Assembly (NCBI RefSeq): GCF_905475345.1
Contig: NC_066586.1
Location: 10,921,400 to 10,985,399 of the forward strand
Direction of reading: 5' to 3'
From: Vespula vulgaris
Lineage: Eukaryota; Arthropoda; Insecta; Hymenoptera; Vespidae
DNA length: 64,000 nt
Position numbers and translations under genes: made by a program. Position 1 is the first letter of the stretch. Each line of letters starts with the position of its first letter. A model generated the notes under the pieces. That model saw only the letters and a list, made by a program, of their open reading frames with translations. It ran no database searches and was not told the origin of the DNA. Below are positions 49,901 through 59,365 of the stretch, piece after piece.

Positions 49901-51269
49901 GTTTGCATTTATGCTATACTACATTCGTTCCTACGGATAAGATCCTAAAATTTTTCGGGAATTTTCTAGAAGCGATCAAATTCAAGATATCAAAAAAATC
50001 GATCAAGTTCCTATTTCCAATTAATACATATTTATTTTAAACGACATATTGTTCTTGATGATACGATGATACGATCAAGAGATCTTTTTAAGTAAAAAGA
50101 AAGTAATACGTTTTTATACAGTGCGCTCATTGAAATTTTATTAATAATCAAGTATATATTTAATTGACATATATTTCATATCGTGATATTATTTGAAACT
50201 ATATCCTTATTATTAATATAAGTAAACTTGGAGCTTTTCAACAATCATTAATTCGCATGTTCATACTATTTTGAATTAAATGTACTTAATACATTGCATA
50301 TACATGGGTAATAGATAGATATATCTCGTGTTTTACATCATATATTAGCTACAAATTTTGATTATAATCAATATAATAGGGGATAACAAATTTGGTATGA
50401 TTGACTATTTATCTAAAATATTTGAAACTGTATATCTTGATACAATTATAAATATATAAATACATATGAAAGTTATATATAATTATACATAGTTATCTCT
50501 AAATAATATAAGAAACATAAAAAGTGAATAAATATTTACTCTACAATGTGTTAAAACATTTGCTGACTTGATCATTTCTTTAGAAACACAATACTCAAAT
50601 ACTATTAAATTCCTCGATTACATTGTTACATTTGTTTATAATATTTTGTACCATCTATTTGCTCTGTCCAACATGACTTAGATATTTTTTCCAAAATTCT
50701 TTTAATTCAAAGACATTAATAAACACAATTTCGATGTATTCAAATCATACGAAATCTGTTTGAAGATAGTATCGTGACGAAGATATAAAGCGCAATTCCG
50801 TTCAGTTTACTCGATGGGTATCGTAAACGAAACGCGAGCATAACGTTACTTTATTAACATCGACGTTTGTACCGGCTTGGTTCATCGATATAACGATTGC
50901 TTTAATGACGAACTCGGTCCCAGGAATATACAGTATGTGAAGTCACGTAGATACATACGTACGAATCGTCTATGGTCCCCAATGTTCGTGCACATGCAAC
51001 AATAAAATGAAACGAGTTCCGACAGTGAGTTAAAATCGCGGAGAATAATTAATCGACTCGGACATTTATCGCAGTCTATAATTAATCGGTACTGTTGAAA
51101 AATGTAACTTAAGCAGTATGTTCATCGGCGAGTTTAAATAATAGACAGACGAATGAGTGAAAATTTTAATTTTCGTCCGATTTAATTATTGCCGTGAATG
51201 CCACGTTCAGCGACTTCGTTTGTAATGCAGAAGCAATTTTACTGGTTAAAATGCTCGTACGTATGTACC

Positions 51270-51351
<82 letters not shown>

Positions 51352-52430
51352 TAGAGTATGATTTGTGGCTTCGCCAATATTCAACTTCTGGTCTTCAATT
51401 TGTCGAATGCTCCTTTCGCGGTGTTTATGCTAATTCAAGCTCAATCTGAGGCTCCATGAGACTGTATGAATGAGAGAAAGAAAGAGAGAAATAGAGAGAG
51501 AAAGTGCTAGAGAGAAAACGAATAGGATGGTAAGAGGGTGCCCTAACCAATGTGCTTCGACCCGGAATGATCGCGTAGGGGCGTTCCTTGTATAATATCC
51601 CGGCTCTGGGACGACCTGTAATGCTCTCTGCGGGATACAATAAACTTTGGGGATCGTGGATCGCATTCGTACGGCGAAGGTTAAAAATACATTCCGTGTA
51701 ACTCCCGGATATATCGGATTCACGGATTTACGACAACTTATACTCGTGAAGTTGACTTCGTTCGAATTAGGTAGAGAAAAAGAGAAAAAGAGAATCATTT
51801 TATTAGCTTTTCGTATATTCATTTGATTTTTTTCGTATAATGGTCCTTAAACTCTCTTATATTCTCTGTTATCTCTTTAAACTTTTATACTGTATTAATT
51901 CAAAGTATTTCTTTTCTTTCCGTTTCTTTCTTTTTTTTTGTTCTTCATATAATCTTTATACCCTTTTAATCTTTATAAAAAGAACTGTCTTATTGATTTG
52001 ACAGAAATTATAATCTTTTTATTGTTAATGAAAAGAAAAGAGACAAAACGAACAAATGAAATTAAAAAATAATATTAAACGAATCAGAAGTATAGATCTG
52101 ATATGCGAGAATTTTGATTCTATTCGTTCGATGAGATTAACGTCTTCCTCATTTGTAAGCACGCTCGTTGATCGTTAAGTACCCAGGCGTTGTCCCATTT
52201 TTCCACTTCTACTTTCTTCTTTTCTGTCCCTACTAGTGTTACTACAGATGGTCCAACCTCCCATAAACTTTGTTTTTATTTGTGACGCTGACGAATTCAA
52301 TAACAACGATCTTGCCATCCCTGCGGCAATGTGGTGTAACTGGTAACGTATTACGTTCACGGACGCATGTAACGAGTTTCGTATAGCCCTGGATCAAAAG
52401 AGAAAAAGAGACAGAGACAGAGAAAGAGAA

Positions 52431-52497
<67 letters not shown>

Positions 52498-53381
52498 GAG
52501 AGAGACGACTAACCCTAGCATCGTGTCAGTCTAATGATGAAATATTGCAGCGAGTCTCTAGGGCCCTACGCTCACTATGTTGCTCCCTGGTCCCTTACCC
52601 ACTCTATATTTGCCGTCAAACTCTCTCTGGCGGCCCTATCGTAGTCCTTCTCACAACCCTGGGTAACAACTATCCCGCGAAAATTCGTGCTGAACCCGTA
52701 CCATCGGCTCGTAGACTATCGTACTGTTCTATTCTCGCGAGAATAGACGTTTGCGAACGAGTACTCGTTACGATACTTCTCGTTATTCGTGTTTCCAAGG
52801 TGAAAATAAGAAAAACTTGAGAAGAAAACGTTTGAGATATTTTGTTCGTGTTTCTATAGTTCATCAATTATAAAATCATAAATTAATCAGAAAATTCAAC
52901 AGATTCAAATTTATTTTTAACAATATAAAAGATATTCAATTTTTTTTACATCAATCTATCGCATTGTTTTACATCTTTGCGACATTATTTGAAAAATTTT
53001 GATACCATTTAAAGATCATAAGTTCCATGCTCTTGTGTGTTATTAGTATATCTTTTCTTTTTCTAAAAATTTCGAAAAAAATAAAAAGCCGTTCATTTAA
53101 GAATGAAGTCGAATAAGATTAGTTTGATTCTTACACGAACTTTATTCATCTCTTCTAAAAGGAAAGACAAACGAGTAGAAAAAGGCACGAGCGTTTTCGA
53201 ATAAAATTATGGTTATTAACTATTTAACGTTCAACGAAATAATAATGATAATAATAATAATAATAATAACAACGATAATAATAATAATAATATAATAATA
53301 ATAATAATAGTTGTTAATATTTATTCAGTGAAAATAGTCTTTCCGTCGGCATATGTAGAAACATAGAAATATAGAAACAGA

Positions 53382-53426
<45 letters not shown>

Positions 53427-56400
53427 ATATCTGGTCTCACGTTCACCTTTTTGTAAAGCCGATTCCGTCGTCGCTTGTGCGCGCGAGCGCACACTTGCGC
53501 CGACTTTTATGTATGACGAGCAAGCTGGCTATAGAATTTTCCCGCTCGCTCCCCACGTCGTACTCATCGTTTTATCTTACCGGACGAGAATATCCATTAA
53601 AAGTACTTTATCCTTTTCATATCTGAACAGGATATTTGAATTTTCTATTCTTCGCTCGTATCCCTGGGAGGTAAAAGTAGGCCGCGGAGTGCTACCGTTT
53701 ACACACCGATGCCGTACCGACCTTATTCTTGCCCAATTTATCTCAACTTACCAACTCAAAACACTTTGGATTCGATCCACGTATATATCTATACCTATAT
53801 ATATGTATGTAGGTATAACATGAACGAATAGTATCAATCCCAACGTAATAACATTGTTTTTGAAAAGAAAATGTTTGATCAAACGATTCTAAGAAATATA
53901 TGTGAATCTTCCTTATTAAATCTTTATCGGGTTCAAAAATTATTAACATCAAATTTAATATATCGTACGTAATAATATTGGCTTCGAAGATAAATAGAGA
54001 ATTTTAATAAAGGCACAGATCGATTCTTACTTCTGGATATTTTGAGATCGTAGAAACATGTTATCTTTTCTTTTTTTTTTTGAAGATATAATTAAATAAG
54101 AAATATTTCGAGATGTCGGAAATAGGGGAAAATAGGGAAAAAACTTTCGATTGCGCGAGATGTACATAAAAAGAAATCAATGGCGCTAAATTTCAAAGAA
54201 GCATAGCGATACGGAGTAAGAAGAAGGAGAAGAAGAGGAAGAGGAAAGAAAACCTTATGCGAGGTGCTACTCACAAGGGGGGTAGCGCCACTCAGAGCGG
54301 TGAAAAATATGAAGGGAGCTCATAAATAATTTGTAAGGGGTCGCGCTTGCTGCGCTCTGTGACGACGCTCGTGGCACGTGCTGCATAATTGTGTGCGCTG
54401 CCTTGTATACATTTTCTCTTCTTCTCCCTCCAAGACACTTCCCTCTCTCTCTCTTTCTCTCTCTCTCGTTATTCATGTATCTGTCTCTTTTTTCTTTCTC
54501 TTTCCATCTTCCCTTTCTTTTATACGCAAATACACGAATGCATTACTTTTTTCCTTTTTCGCGTATACTGTAGTAAAAATGTAAATAATATACGCGTCCA
54601 TTACGTTAAATTCTTTAAAACGAGTTTAAAATAAGAATTACCACAACAATTCTCTCTTTCTCTCTCTCTCTCTCTTTCTCTTCGTCTTATGTTTCGCCAA
54701 AACGTTCGATCGTTTATACGATTCCATAAAAAATTTTCCAGTTTGTAAGAGAAAACGGTCCGATATCGTTCGACTAATAATACGCTCGTAAATCGACACG
54801 CGCAGACTCGTGACAATCGATTCCTTGAAAAGCCGTCTCCGGACAACGTTATTTTGGCATTTTACGCTGATTTTTTCTCCGCCGTTATCGTGACCTCCTA
54901 GTGACGATAGTTAATCTTGACTGACGTTTCATATCGAGATAATATCGATATTTCTTCTTTATTACGAGATATCGAGATAATTTGTTCGTTCGAATTTTAG
55001 TACGACCTTCCTTTTACTATCGTTACGATTTTTCTTTCGCGAGAGGTATATTTATTTATCTCGTTGACGAGACGAAGATTCCAAGTGGTTAGACGTTTAA
55101 GATAATTACGAACTTTCACGATCGTTTGACGCGTCCGAAACCGGGGCATGCATACAAAAGCACGGTCGTTTAATTATTTACTAATAGTTTGAAAATTTAA
55201 AGCCACAACCATGATACAAGCAATCGTGGACATAGTCACAAATAGTCTAAATAATCCGATAATATTAATCACACTGCGAATAGATTCGATCGTAATGCAT
55301 AACTAATTTAGTCTACCGAATATCAGCTTTTTTTTTCGAAAACATTCATAGTTAATGGCAGGTGAATGGCCCAACGTAATCATTTTTACTCATTTAATGT
55401 ATTTTAAGTTCCGTATTAAAAATGACACGATTAATTTGGAATTGTAGATAAAAAATAATTTATAAAATTTAATTTTCGAGGATTCGATTTACTATCGATT
55501 TAATGAAAAAATAATAATCGGGATGAAACGTAAGAAAATAAAGTCATAGATCGAGCGGAACATTGTTTCTGCTCATCCTTCCCATAAATTTTAGGTAATA
55601 AATCTTTGACATTACTTTCGATTTCTCGCGAAATCTTTTTAACTTCGACCGACTTCATTGAATGGTCAAAACGAAAATGAATTGGGAAAGTACTCGAATC
55701 GATCGATCTCTTTGACGCTTTCCATTATCGAACGTCTATTTTCAAATCATTGAGAGAATAAAAGAAAATGCGGCGCAACCTCATATTTCATATCGTATCC
55801 CGCAGTTCGAATAAATTTATAAAAAGTCATATGAGAACGGCGACCGTCGGGAAACTTGGTGAACTTTCTAAAAGCAAAATCGAAATGAAGAGAAAGAAAG
55901 ATCATTAAGGATAACGACGCGAGCCGTAACGAATCCAGGTTGTGTCGAGTGCGAAGGAACGCGAATTAAAAGTACATAAATTATCTGTTGCAGATGAGTC
56001 ACCCTGGAATGGAAAGCCTGGACATGTTGGACCCAGCAAATTCCATGACAACGTTGACGCCGATGTCCGAGGGAGCTGGTGGTGGTCCGGGTCATCACGC
56101 AGGTATACATGGACCTTCGGTGTACGGTGGAATGAACGGGATGATGGGACATCACCATCATCACGGTAACCTTGGTGGTGGAGGTGGAAGCGTACCGCAT
56201 CCTGCTCATCATCATCCAGCGATGGCAGCAGCAGCAGCGGCGGCAGCAGCGGCGGGTCTTCATCCTGACGCTGATACGGATCCGCGAGAATTGGAGGCAT
56301 TCGCAGAACGTTTCAAGCAGAGACGTATCAAATTGGGCGTGACACAAGCCGATGTAGGCAAGGCTTTAGCGAATTTGAAGTTACCAGGTGTGGGTGCACT

Positions 56401-56758
56401 TTCTCAATCGACGATATGTCGTTTCGAATCGCTCACTCTCTCGCATAACAATATGATAGCACTAAAACCGATACTCCAAGCCTGGCTGGAAGAAGCCGAG
56501 GCTCAAGCGAAAAACAAAAGACGTGATCCAGACGCACCATCCGTTTTACCAGCCGGTGAAAAAAAACGTAAGAGGACTAGCATCGCCGCGCCGGAAAAAC
56601 GCTCACTCGAAGCATACTTCGCGGTACAGCCCAGACCATCCGGTGAGAAAATTGCCGCGATCGCGGAGAAGCTCGATCTTAAGAAGAACGTCGTCAGGGT
56701 CTGGTTTTGTAATCAACGGCAGAAGCAGAAGAGGATGAAGTTCGCGGCTCAGCATTGA
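21857..56758 (+). CDS. acj6: POU class 4 transcription factor Acj6 (Brn-3 type)
   Basis: Four coding exons, 21857-22018, 42284-42340, 49690-49878 and 55994-56758 (1173 nt, 390 residues), all joined in phase 0. The N-terminus MMYSPDKMMG is followed by CFPSGRYSPPPYR and RRCMPNP, as in Drosophila Acj6. Exon 2 encodes LEDASIMCNSWSPRHN (fly LEDASLLCNSWSARQN). Exon 3 carries the POU-IV box LLSRAEALAADLGKH. Exon 4 has SLDMLDP, His- and Ala-runs, the POU-specific domain (about 229-305) and the homeodomain (about 323-383) with recognition helix RVWFCNQRQKQKR. The protein ends RMKFAAQH, like vertebrate Brn-3. The family specifies sensory and central neurons; in flies Acj6 selects olfactory receptor genes and directs wiring. 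It acts as a nuclear, sequence-specific DNA-binding protein. Compared with the fly sequence as I recall it, the POU-IV box lacks VDI after AEALAA, and the fly IHISSSCDSLE segment between exons 1 and 2 was not found; it may be an optional exon. Confidence 0.95.
23513..23586. repeat. (GA)n microsatellite
   Basis: The last 50-odd bases are nearly pure GA on the acj6 sense strand. A CT tract of the opposite polarity lies at about 23919-23954. Confidence 0.95.
25140..25600. promoter_or_regulatory. acj6: Candidate enhancer-like stretch in acj6 intron 1
   Basis: This repeat-free segment is dense in homeodomain/POU-type motifs: TTTAATTAAAC, AAATAAACA, ATTAATGCGCAT, TCAATTAAAATT, CTTATTAATTTTAATCA and TTTTAATTACG. 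Motif clustering is the only support. Confidence 0.25.
25863..26122. repeat. GA tracts with a short GT run
   Basis: GA runs at 25863-25892 and 26074-26122 and a GT run near 25903-25914. The 144-codon frame across them is a repeat artefact. Confidence 0.9.
26491..26983. repeat. CT tracts followed by a long GA tract (opposed polarity)
   Basis: CT runs at 26491-26510 and 26681-26709 precede a GA-rich run at 26877-26983 whose last 60 bases are almost pure. Long frames across this area are low-complexity. Confidence 0.92.
27190..28022. repeat. Short GA and CT tracts in non-coding DNA
   Basis: GA at 27190-27213, CT-rich at 27304-27345, GA-rich at about 27984-28022. No gene is recognised between them. 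Confidence 0.75.
28753..29365. repeat. TA tract, ATGT-rich patches and a CT-rich stretch
   Basis: TA at 28753-28772, ATAC/ATGT patches near 29023-29050, and a CT-rich stretch at 29311-29365. No coding frame is supported. Confidence 0.65.
29366..32390. other. Intron DNA, nothing recognised
   Basis: Mixed sequence with one A-rich run (about 31418-31446). Frames of 60-97 codons (such as 29871-30164, minus) have no family resemblance. Confidence 0.5.
32391..32478. repeat. (GA)n microsatellite
   Basis: GA/GAAA-type run on the acj6 sense strand, followed by GTGAGC and a GC-rich patch. Confidence 0.95.
33415..33845. repeat. Cluster of GA tracts
   Basis: A nearly pure run at 33415-33473 and a broken GA/GATA/GACA region at 33623-33845, all purine-rich on the sense strand. 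Confidence 0.92.
33951..34092 (+). other. acj6: Possible alternative acj6 first exon
   Basis: An open frame containing ATG at 33990 (34 codons to the donor) and a second in-frame ATG at 34077 ends ATG TCG GCC TAC TCG and is followed by GTAAAT. A splice there would leave phase 0, which fits exon 2. MSAYS is faintly like the MSMYS start of fly Acj6. The short open frame and donor phase are the only support. Confidence 0.25.
35154..35227. repeat. (GA)n microsatellite
   Basis: About 68 bp of pure GA on the sense strand; AAAAGAAAGAAAG-type lead-in at the 5' end. Confidence 0.96.
36160..36420. promoter_or_regulatory. acj6: Low-repeat stretch, possible regulatory DNA
   Basis: Complex sequence free of microsatellites, with ATGACGTTT (CRE-like), AATAATTATGAG and GCGCTTCGCGCTTCGCC. 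Listed as a candidate for conservation testing only. Confidence 0.2.
36940..37150 (+). pseudogene. Degenerate DDE/D transposase fragment (Tc1/mariner superfamily type)
   Basis: In the plus frame through 37013 the translation reads YAPVRAILNNSFRNRWIEPG, then, after TGA at 37043, SPQSIDLNSLDFYF, then after TGA at 37088 SHLKIIAYSTK. This is the C-terminal hallmark of a common arthropod transposase group, whose members read roughly RWIGRGGP, WPPRSPDL, PLDFFLWG, LKS and VY in order. Both stops fall where the family has Trp (TGG to TGA). Upstream, GAC GGA ACG at 36943 matches the family's D-G-A catalytic motif but in another frame, so a frameshift lies between. The Asp at 37061 fits the last catalytic acidic residue. 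No terminal inverted repeats were identified. This is a dead fragment inside acj6 intron 1, on the sense strand. Confidence 0.65.
37160..37219. repeat. 30-bp direct tandem duplication
   Basis: Units at 37160-37189 and 37190-37219 share ACTCGAAGAATAT and GGTATTT and differ at three positions. It follows directly on the transposase fossil. Confidence 0.85.
37221..38656. other. Intron DNA, nothing recognised
   Basis: The frame at 37538-37867 (109 codons, plus) and others here resemble no family; no repeats of note. Confidence 0.5.
38657..38726. repeat. (GA)n microsatellite
   Basis: Nearly pure GA on the sense strand. Confidence 0.95.
39076..39200. repeat. (TA)n tract with TATG/TATC flanks
   Basis: TATC repeats run into about 45 bp of TA and then an irregular ATGT-rich region up to about 39200. 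Confidence 0.92.
39201..40554. other. Intron DNA, nothing recognised
   Basis: AT-rich with short frames only; no family match. Confidence 0.5.
40555..40745. repeat. AAT/ATG-rich trinucleotide region
   Basis: Imperfect AAT, AAC and ATG triplets extend over about 190 bp; a second small AAT/AAC patch lies at 40915-40960. Confidence 0.85.
41033..41110. repeat. (GA)n microsatellite
   Basis: About 77 bp of pure GA on the sense strand. Confidence 0.97.
41414..41431. repeat. 18-bp perfect GC-rich palindrome
   Basis: ACGGCGTCGCGACGCCGT equals its own reverse complement. It lies about 850 bases upstream of acj6 exon 2 and is far more GC-rich than its surroundings. Confidence 0.9.
42284..42340 (+). 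CDS. acj6: acj6 coding exon 2 (57-nt micro-exon)
   Basis: Acceptor AATATTGCAG and donor GTAAGT flank 19 complete codons encoding SRILEDASIMCNSWSPRHN. It matches a conserved block of fly Acj6. Because it is short, phase 0 on both sides and set between introns of about 20.3 and 7.3 kb, it could be skipped without a frameshift, so a cassette role is possible. Confidence 0.92.
43835..43999. repeat. Long imperfect GA tract
   Basis: About 160 bp of GA broken by AAAG/ACAAAG units, purine-only over most of its length on the sense strand. The Arg/Glu-rich frames across it are artefacts. Confidence 0.95.
44527..44605. repeat. CT-rich microsatellite
   Basis: Imperfect CT with TTT/CCC interruptions; one of the few long tracts with pyrimidines on the acj6 sense strand. 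Confidence 0.92.
44960..45140. promoter_or_regulatory. acj6: Repeat-free stretch with homeodomain-type motifs
   Basis: Complex sequence containing ATCGATAAATTAAC and GGTAATTCAATTGTAATTGG close together. A regulatory role is guessed from motif density only. Confidence 0.22.
49690..49878 (+). CDS. acj6: acj6 coding exon 3 (POU-IV box)
   Basis: Acceptor CTGTTTCAG and donor GTACAA flank 63 codons. It begins GDLFGGLNSG, aligning with fly GDIFAGINDG, contains the POU-IV box, and ends in a His/Pro-rich segment (NNRPHHQ). The donor is weaker than those of exons 1 and 2. Confidence 0.92.
51271..51512. repeat. GA microsatellites
   Basis: A long GA run at 51271-51355 with one GGAG interruption, and a weaker GA/GAAA run at 51466-51512. 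Confidence 0.93.
52401..52506. repeat. (GA)n microsatellite
   Basis: GA with imperfect 5' end (GAAAAAG, GACAGAG) and about 60 bp of pure repeat. Confidence 0.95.
53241..53424. repeat. (AAT)n tract and (GA)n tract
   Basis: AAT/ATA triplets at about 53241-53309 and GA at 53380-53424. Confidence 0.92.
53476..53493 (+). other. GC-rich hairpin with GCGA tetraloop
   Basis: TGTGCGC, loop GCGA, GCGCACA: a perfect 7-bp stem closed by a GNRA-type loop, which is especially stable as RNA. It lies in intron 3 of acj6 on the sense strand. Confidence 0.55.
55994..56758 (+). CDS. acj6: acj6 coding exon 4 (POU-specific domain and homeodomain)
   Basis: Acceptor CTGTTGCAG ends at 55993. The exon opens with the in-frame codons ATG AGT CAC and runs 254 codons to TGA at 56756-56758. 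The entire DNA-binding region lies in this one exon. It encodes runs of five His and ten Ala with mixed codons. Confidence 0.96.
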   Translation: MSHPGMESLDMLDPANSMTTLTPMSEGAGGGPGHHAGIHGPSVYGGMNGMMGHHHHHGNLGGGGGSVPHPAHHHPAMAAAAAAAAAAGLHPDADTDPRELEAFAERFKQRRIKLGVTQADVGKALANLKLPGVGALSQSTICRFESLTLSHNNMIALKPILQAWLEEAEAQAKNKRRDPDAPSVLPAGEKKRKRTSIAAPEKRSLEAYFAVQPRPSGEKIAAIAEKLDLKKNVVRVWFCNQRQKQKRMKFAAQH

Positions 56759-57743
56759 CCCGAGGGTGGCTTGTGACAGCAGAACTGACCCTACCAGTTG
56801 CCCAGTCTCGAGCCGAAACCCGAACCCCTGACCGAATTTCAGGGCTGGCCGTGAAGATTCAGAAAAAAGATTTTCTTCGTCATCTATTTTCTTTATCCCG
56901 GTCTCCTTCTTCTTCTTCTCCTCCTTCTTCTTCTTCTTCTTCTTTTTCTTCTTCGATGTGTCTCGAAAAAACGGCCCGAGATTTCTACGACTTGATACTG
57001 TGGCCATCTGGTGCAACAAATCAGCTGCCGTCGGTGACACTGTTGCAGGCTGATATCGAAAAGTGGCTACGAAAAGCCGCATTAGACGGTCTCTCTCGAC
57101 GCGTTGTGACATTGAACCTACCGTGTTTCGGTGTGTCGATGAAAGGACGATCTTGTTTGGCTCTTTTGAAAAGGGGGGATTTTCTCCTGTCTTTGTTTCT
57201 CTTTTTCCTTTCTTTCTCCTTTTCTTTCTTTTTTTTTCTTTGTTTCTTTGTCAATACTATCTTGCTCATAATCGGCAAAGTAAATAAGACTCAAAGAAAT
57301 CTCCGTTTTCTATAACAACCGGAACAGCGAACGCTTCGATTTTACGAAGCGATCGCACGATAAAACGTTTTACGAGCTCGTTTTACCCCTTTCGTCGTCA
57401 TCGTATACGCCTCTCTCGAGCAAAATGTGTCGCCCCATCAACAAATCGAATCTTTCCGAACTGACTACTTCAGTTTTTTACGATGAAAAACATAGATACG
57501 TGCGAGAGAATCCTCCCTCGAATAATCGATCGAGAAAATCGAGAAAATCGAGAATCGAGAAAGAAAAGTCCGAAAACGGAATAAACGCGTCTCGGAAAGT
57601 ACAATTCGAAACATAAAAAATATAAAATATGTATTGTTATAAAATCGTCGCGCGTTCACATCGCGGCGAAGTAAAAAAAAGTGATATTAATCCTAATGAT
57701 GACGCTCAGTGAAGTGTTGTAAAGAAGTGAACGGAAAGCAAGC
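56759..57743 (+). other. acj6: acj6 3' UTR, proximal part
   Basis: Downstream of the stop codon there is a (TTC)n/(TCC)n tract at about 56900-56956, a T/C-rich stretch at about 57180-57250, and an AATAAA at 57580-57585 that could be a proximal poly(A) signal. The 186-codon frame at 56755-57315 overlaps the stop, is Ser/Phe-rich and resembles no protein. Confidence 0.5.
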
Positions 57744-57980
<237 letters not shown>

Positions 57981-58350
57981 CGTGTGAAAGGAAGAATGTC
58001 TGAGAGAGAATCTATAGAGTGAAAAATGAAAGGAGAAAAAGGAAGAAAACAAAAATAGGAGAATATGTTTTACGTAGTGATGTTGGACAATCAGTGAAAA
58101 GACTGTATCATATCATATTAAAGCAATACACAGTAGCATTAGTCGTCGAATTAAACGAAAAGAAAATAATGAGAGATGACAAGAAAGAACGACCATACAT
58201 ATAACCGTTCCTCGTATTTTCCGCGATCGTACGTGTACGTTTGATCGAAGGTAAAATCGACGAGTAAGAAGATCGATTATAGTCGATCGACTTTTATTAT
58301 TTCCCCTTTCGCCTAATCAGGAATCGTAAATAAGATGTTGGTAACGATCG

Positions 58351-58382
<32 letters not shown>

Positions 58383-58969
58383 CCTCTTTTTATTATTTAC
58401 TTCCTATTCTCTAAAGAACATGCGTATATACTTACATACATAACACATACACGCATAAACATTTGTACGTACACACAAAGTTCTCCGAGTCTCGTCGTAA
58501 ATATCTTGAAAACGTCTCGGACGATCGTAGAGAAAAAGATACTCGAGGAATCGGCCTATTCGAATTTCATGAAGGAGACTTCGTCTGTATACATGAGTAC
58601 ATATATAAATACATACATGCATATATATATATATATATATATGAATATATATATTTTATTCTCGATAAAATACTCTATCCACCTATCGACAACGAAATCG
58701 ACACACAAGGGCAACTTTAAAGCGATACGAAAGATCTATGCTCGCTGACACTACATTGTATCGATCTTGAAAAGAGAGAAGAATCTTGCAAGCGATTAGA
58801 TCATCACTAATGGACAGCTCAGCTGTTGCTTAAAGTTTATCGCGTGCATCGAGCAATACCACGAGGATAAGTACTGAATCGAGAACTTAATACGAATCGT
58901 TGTGTAATAGCTGAACAAAGACACGAGATAGAAAAAGAGAGAGGAAGAATGAGTGTGTGAAAAAGAGAG
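57981..58969. other. 3' flank of acj6, CT and TA patches
   Basis: A CT tract at 58351-58390, an ATAC-rich patch near 58430-58480, and a TA patch at about 58618-58655. No gene is recognised. Confidence 0.5.
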
Positions 58970-58973
58970 ATAG

Positions 58974-59036
<63 letters not shown>

Positions 59037-59076
59037 GAGATCGAGCGTGCGAGAGAGAGAAAGAGAGAGAGAGAGT
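58970..59076. repeat. (GA)n microsatellite
   Basis: About 55 bp of pure GA followed by an imperfect GA/CGAG stretch. Confidence 0.95.
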
Positions 59077-59222
59077 GGGGGATGAAAAATGGTAGTCATT
59101 TTTAAGAAAACGTGTACATAAGTAAAAGGGATAAGTATTTTCTAGAGGGGTAATAGTCTAATTACTATTCGATTAAGTAATCGATGAAAAATTCTAGTGC
59201 AATATAGTATCTAGTCAAGTTC

Positions 59223-59291
<69 letters not shown>
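59223..59291. repeat. (TTA)n microsatellite
   Basis: About 23 triplets of ATT/TTA, followed by a T-rich region up to about 59365. Confidence 0.96.
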
Positions 59292-59292
<1 letters not shown>

Positions 59293-59365
59293 CTCTTTGT
59301 TGTTTATCTTCCCTTCTTATTTTTTTTCGTTTGCTTTTTTTCTTTTTCTTCTTCCTTTTTTTTAA

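Larger units (their letters stand above)
49879..55993 (+). other. acj6: acj6 intron 3 (about 6.1 kb)
   Basis: GTACAA to GTTGCAG. The first 1.2 kb is AT-rich and featureless. GA tracts lie at 51271-51355, 52401-52506 and 53380-53424, an AAT tract at about 53241-53309, and CT tracts at 54433-54470 and 54653-54681. No gene is recognised. Confidence 0.75.

Noticed and set aside
55868..56347. Minus-strand frames of 159 and 131 codons
   Set aside because: Antisense shadows of acj6 exon 4; the sense frame is clearly the conserved one.
56755..57315. 186-codon frame just after the acj6 stop
   Set aside because: It overlaps the acj6 stop codon in another frame, crosses the TTC tract and resembles no protein; it is 3' UTR.
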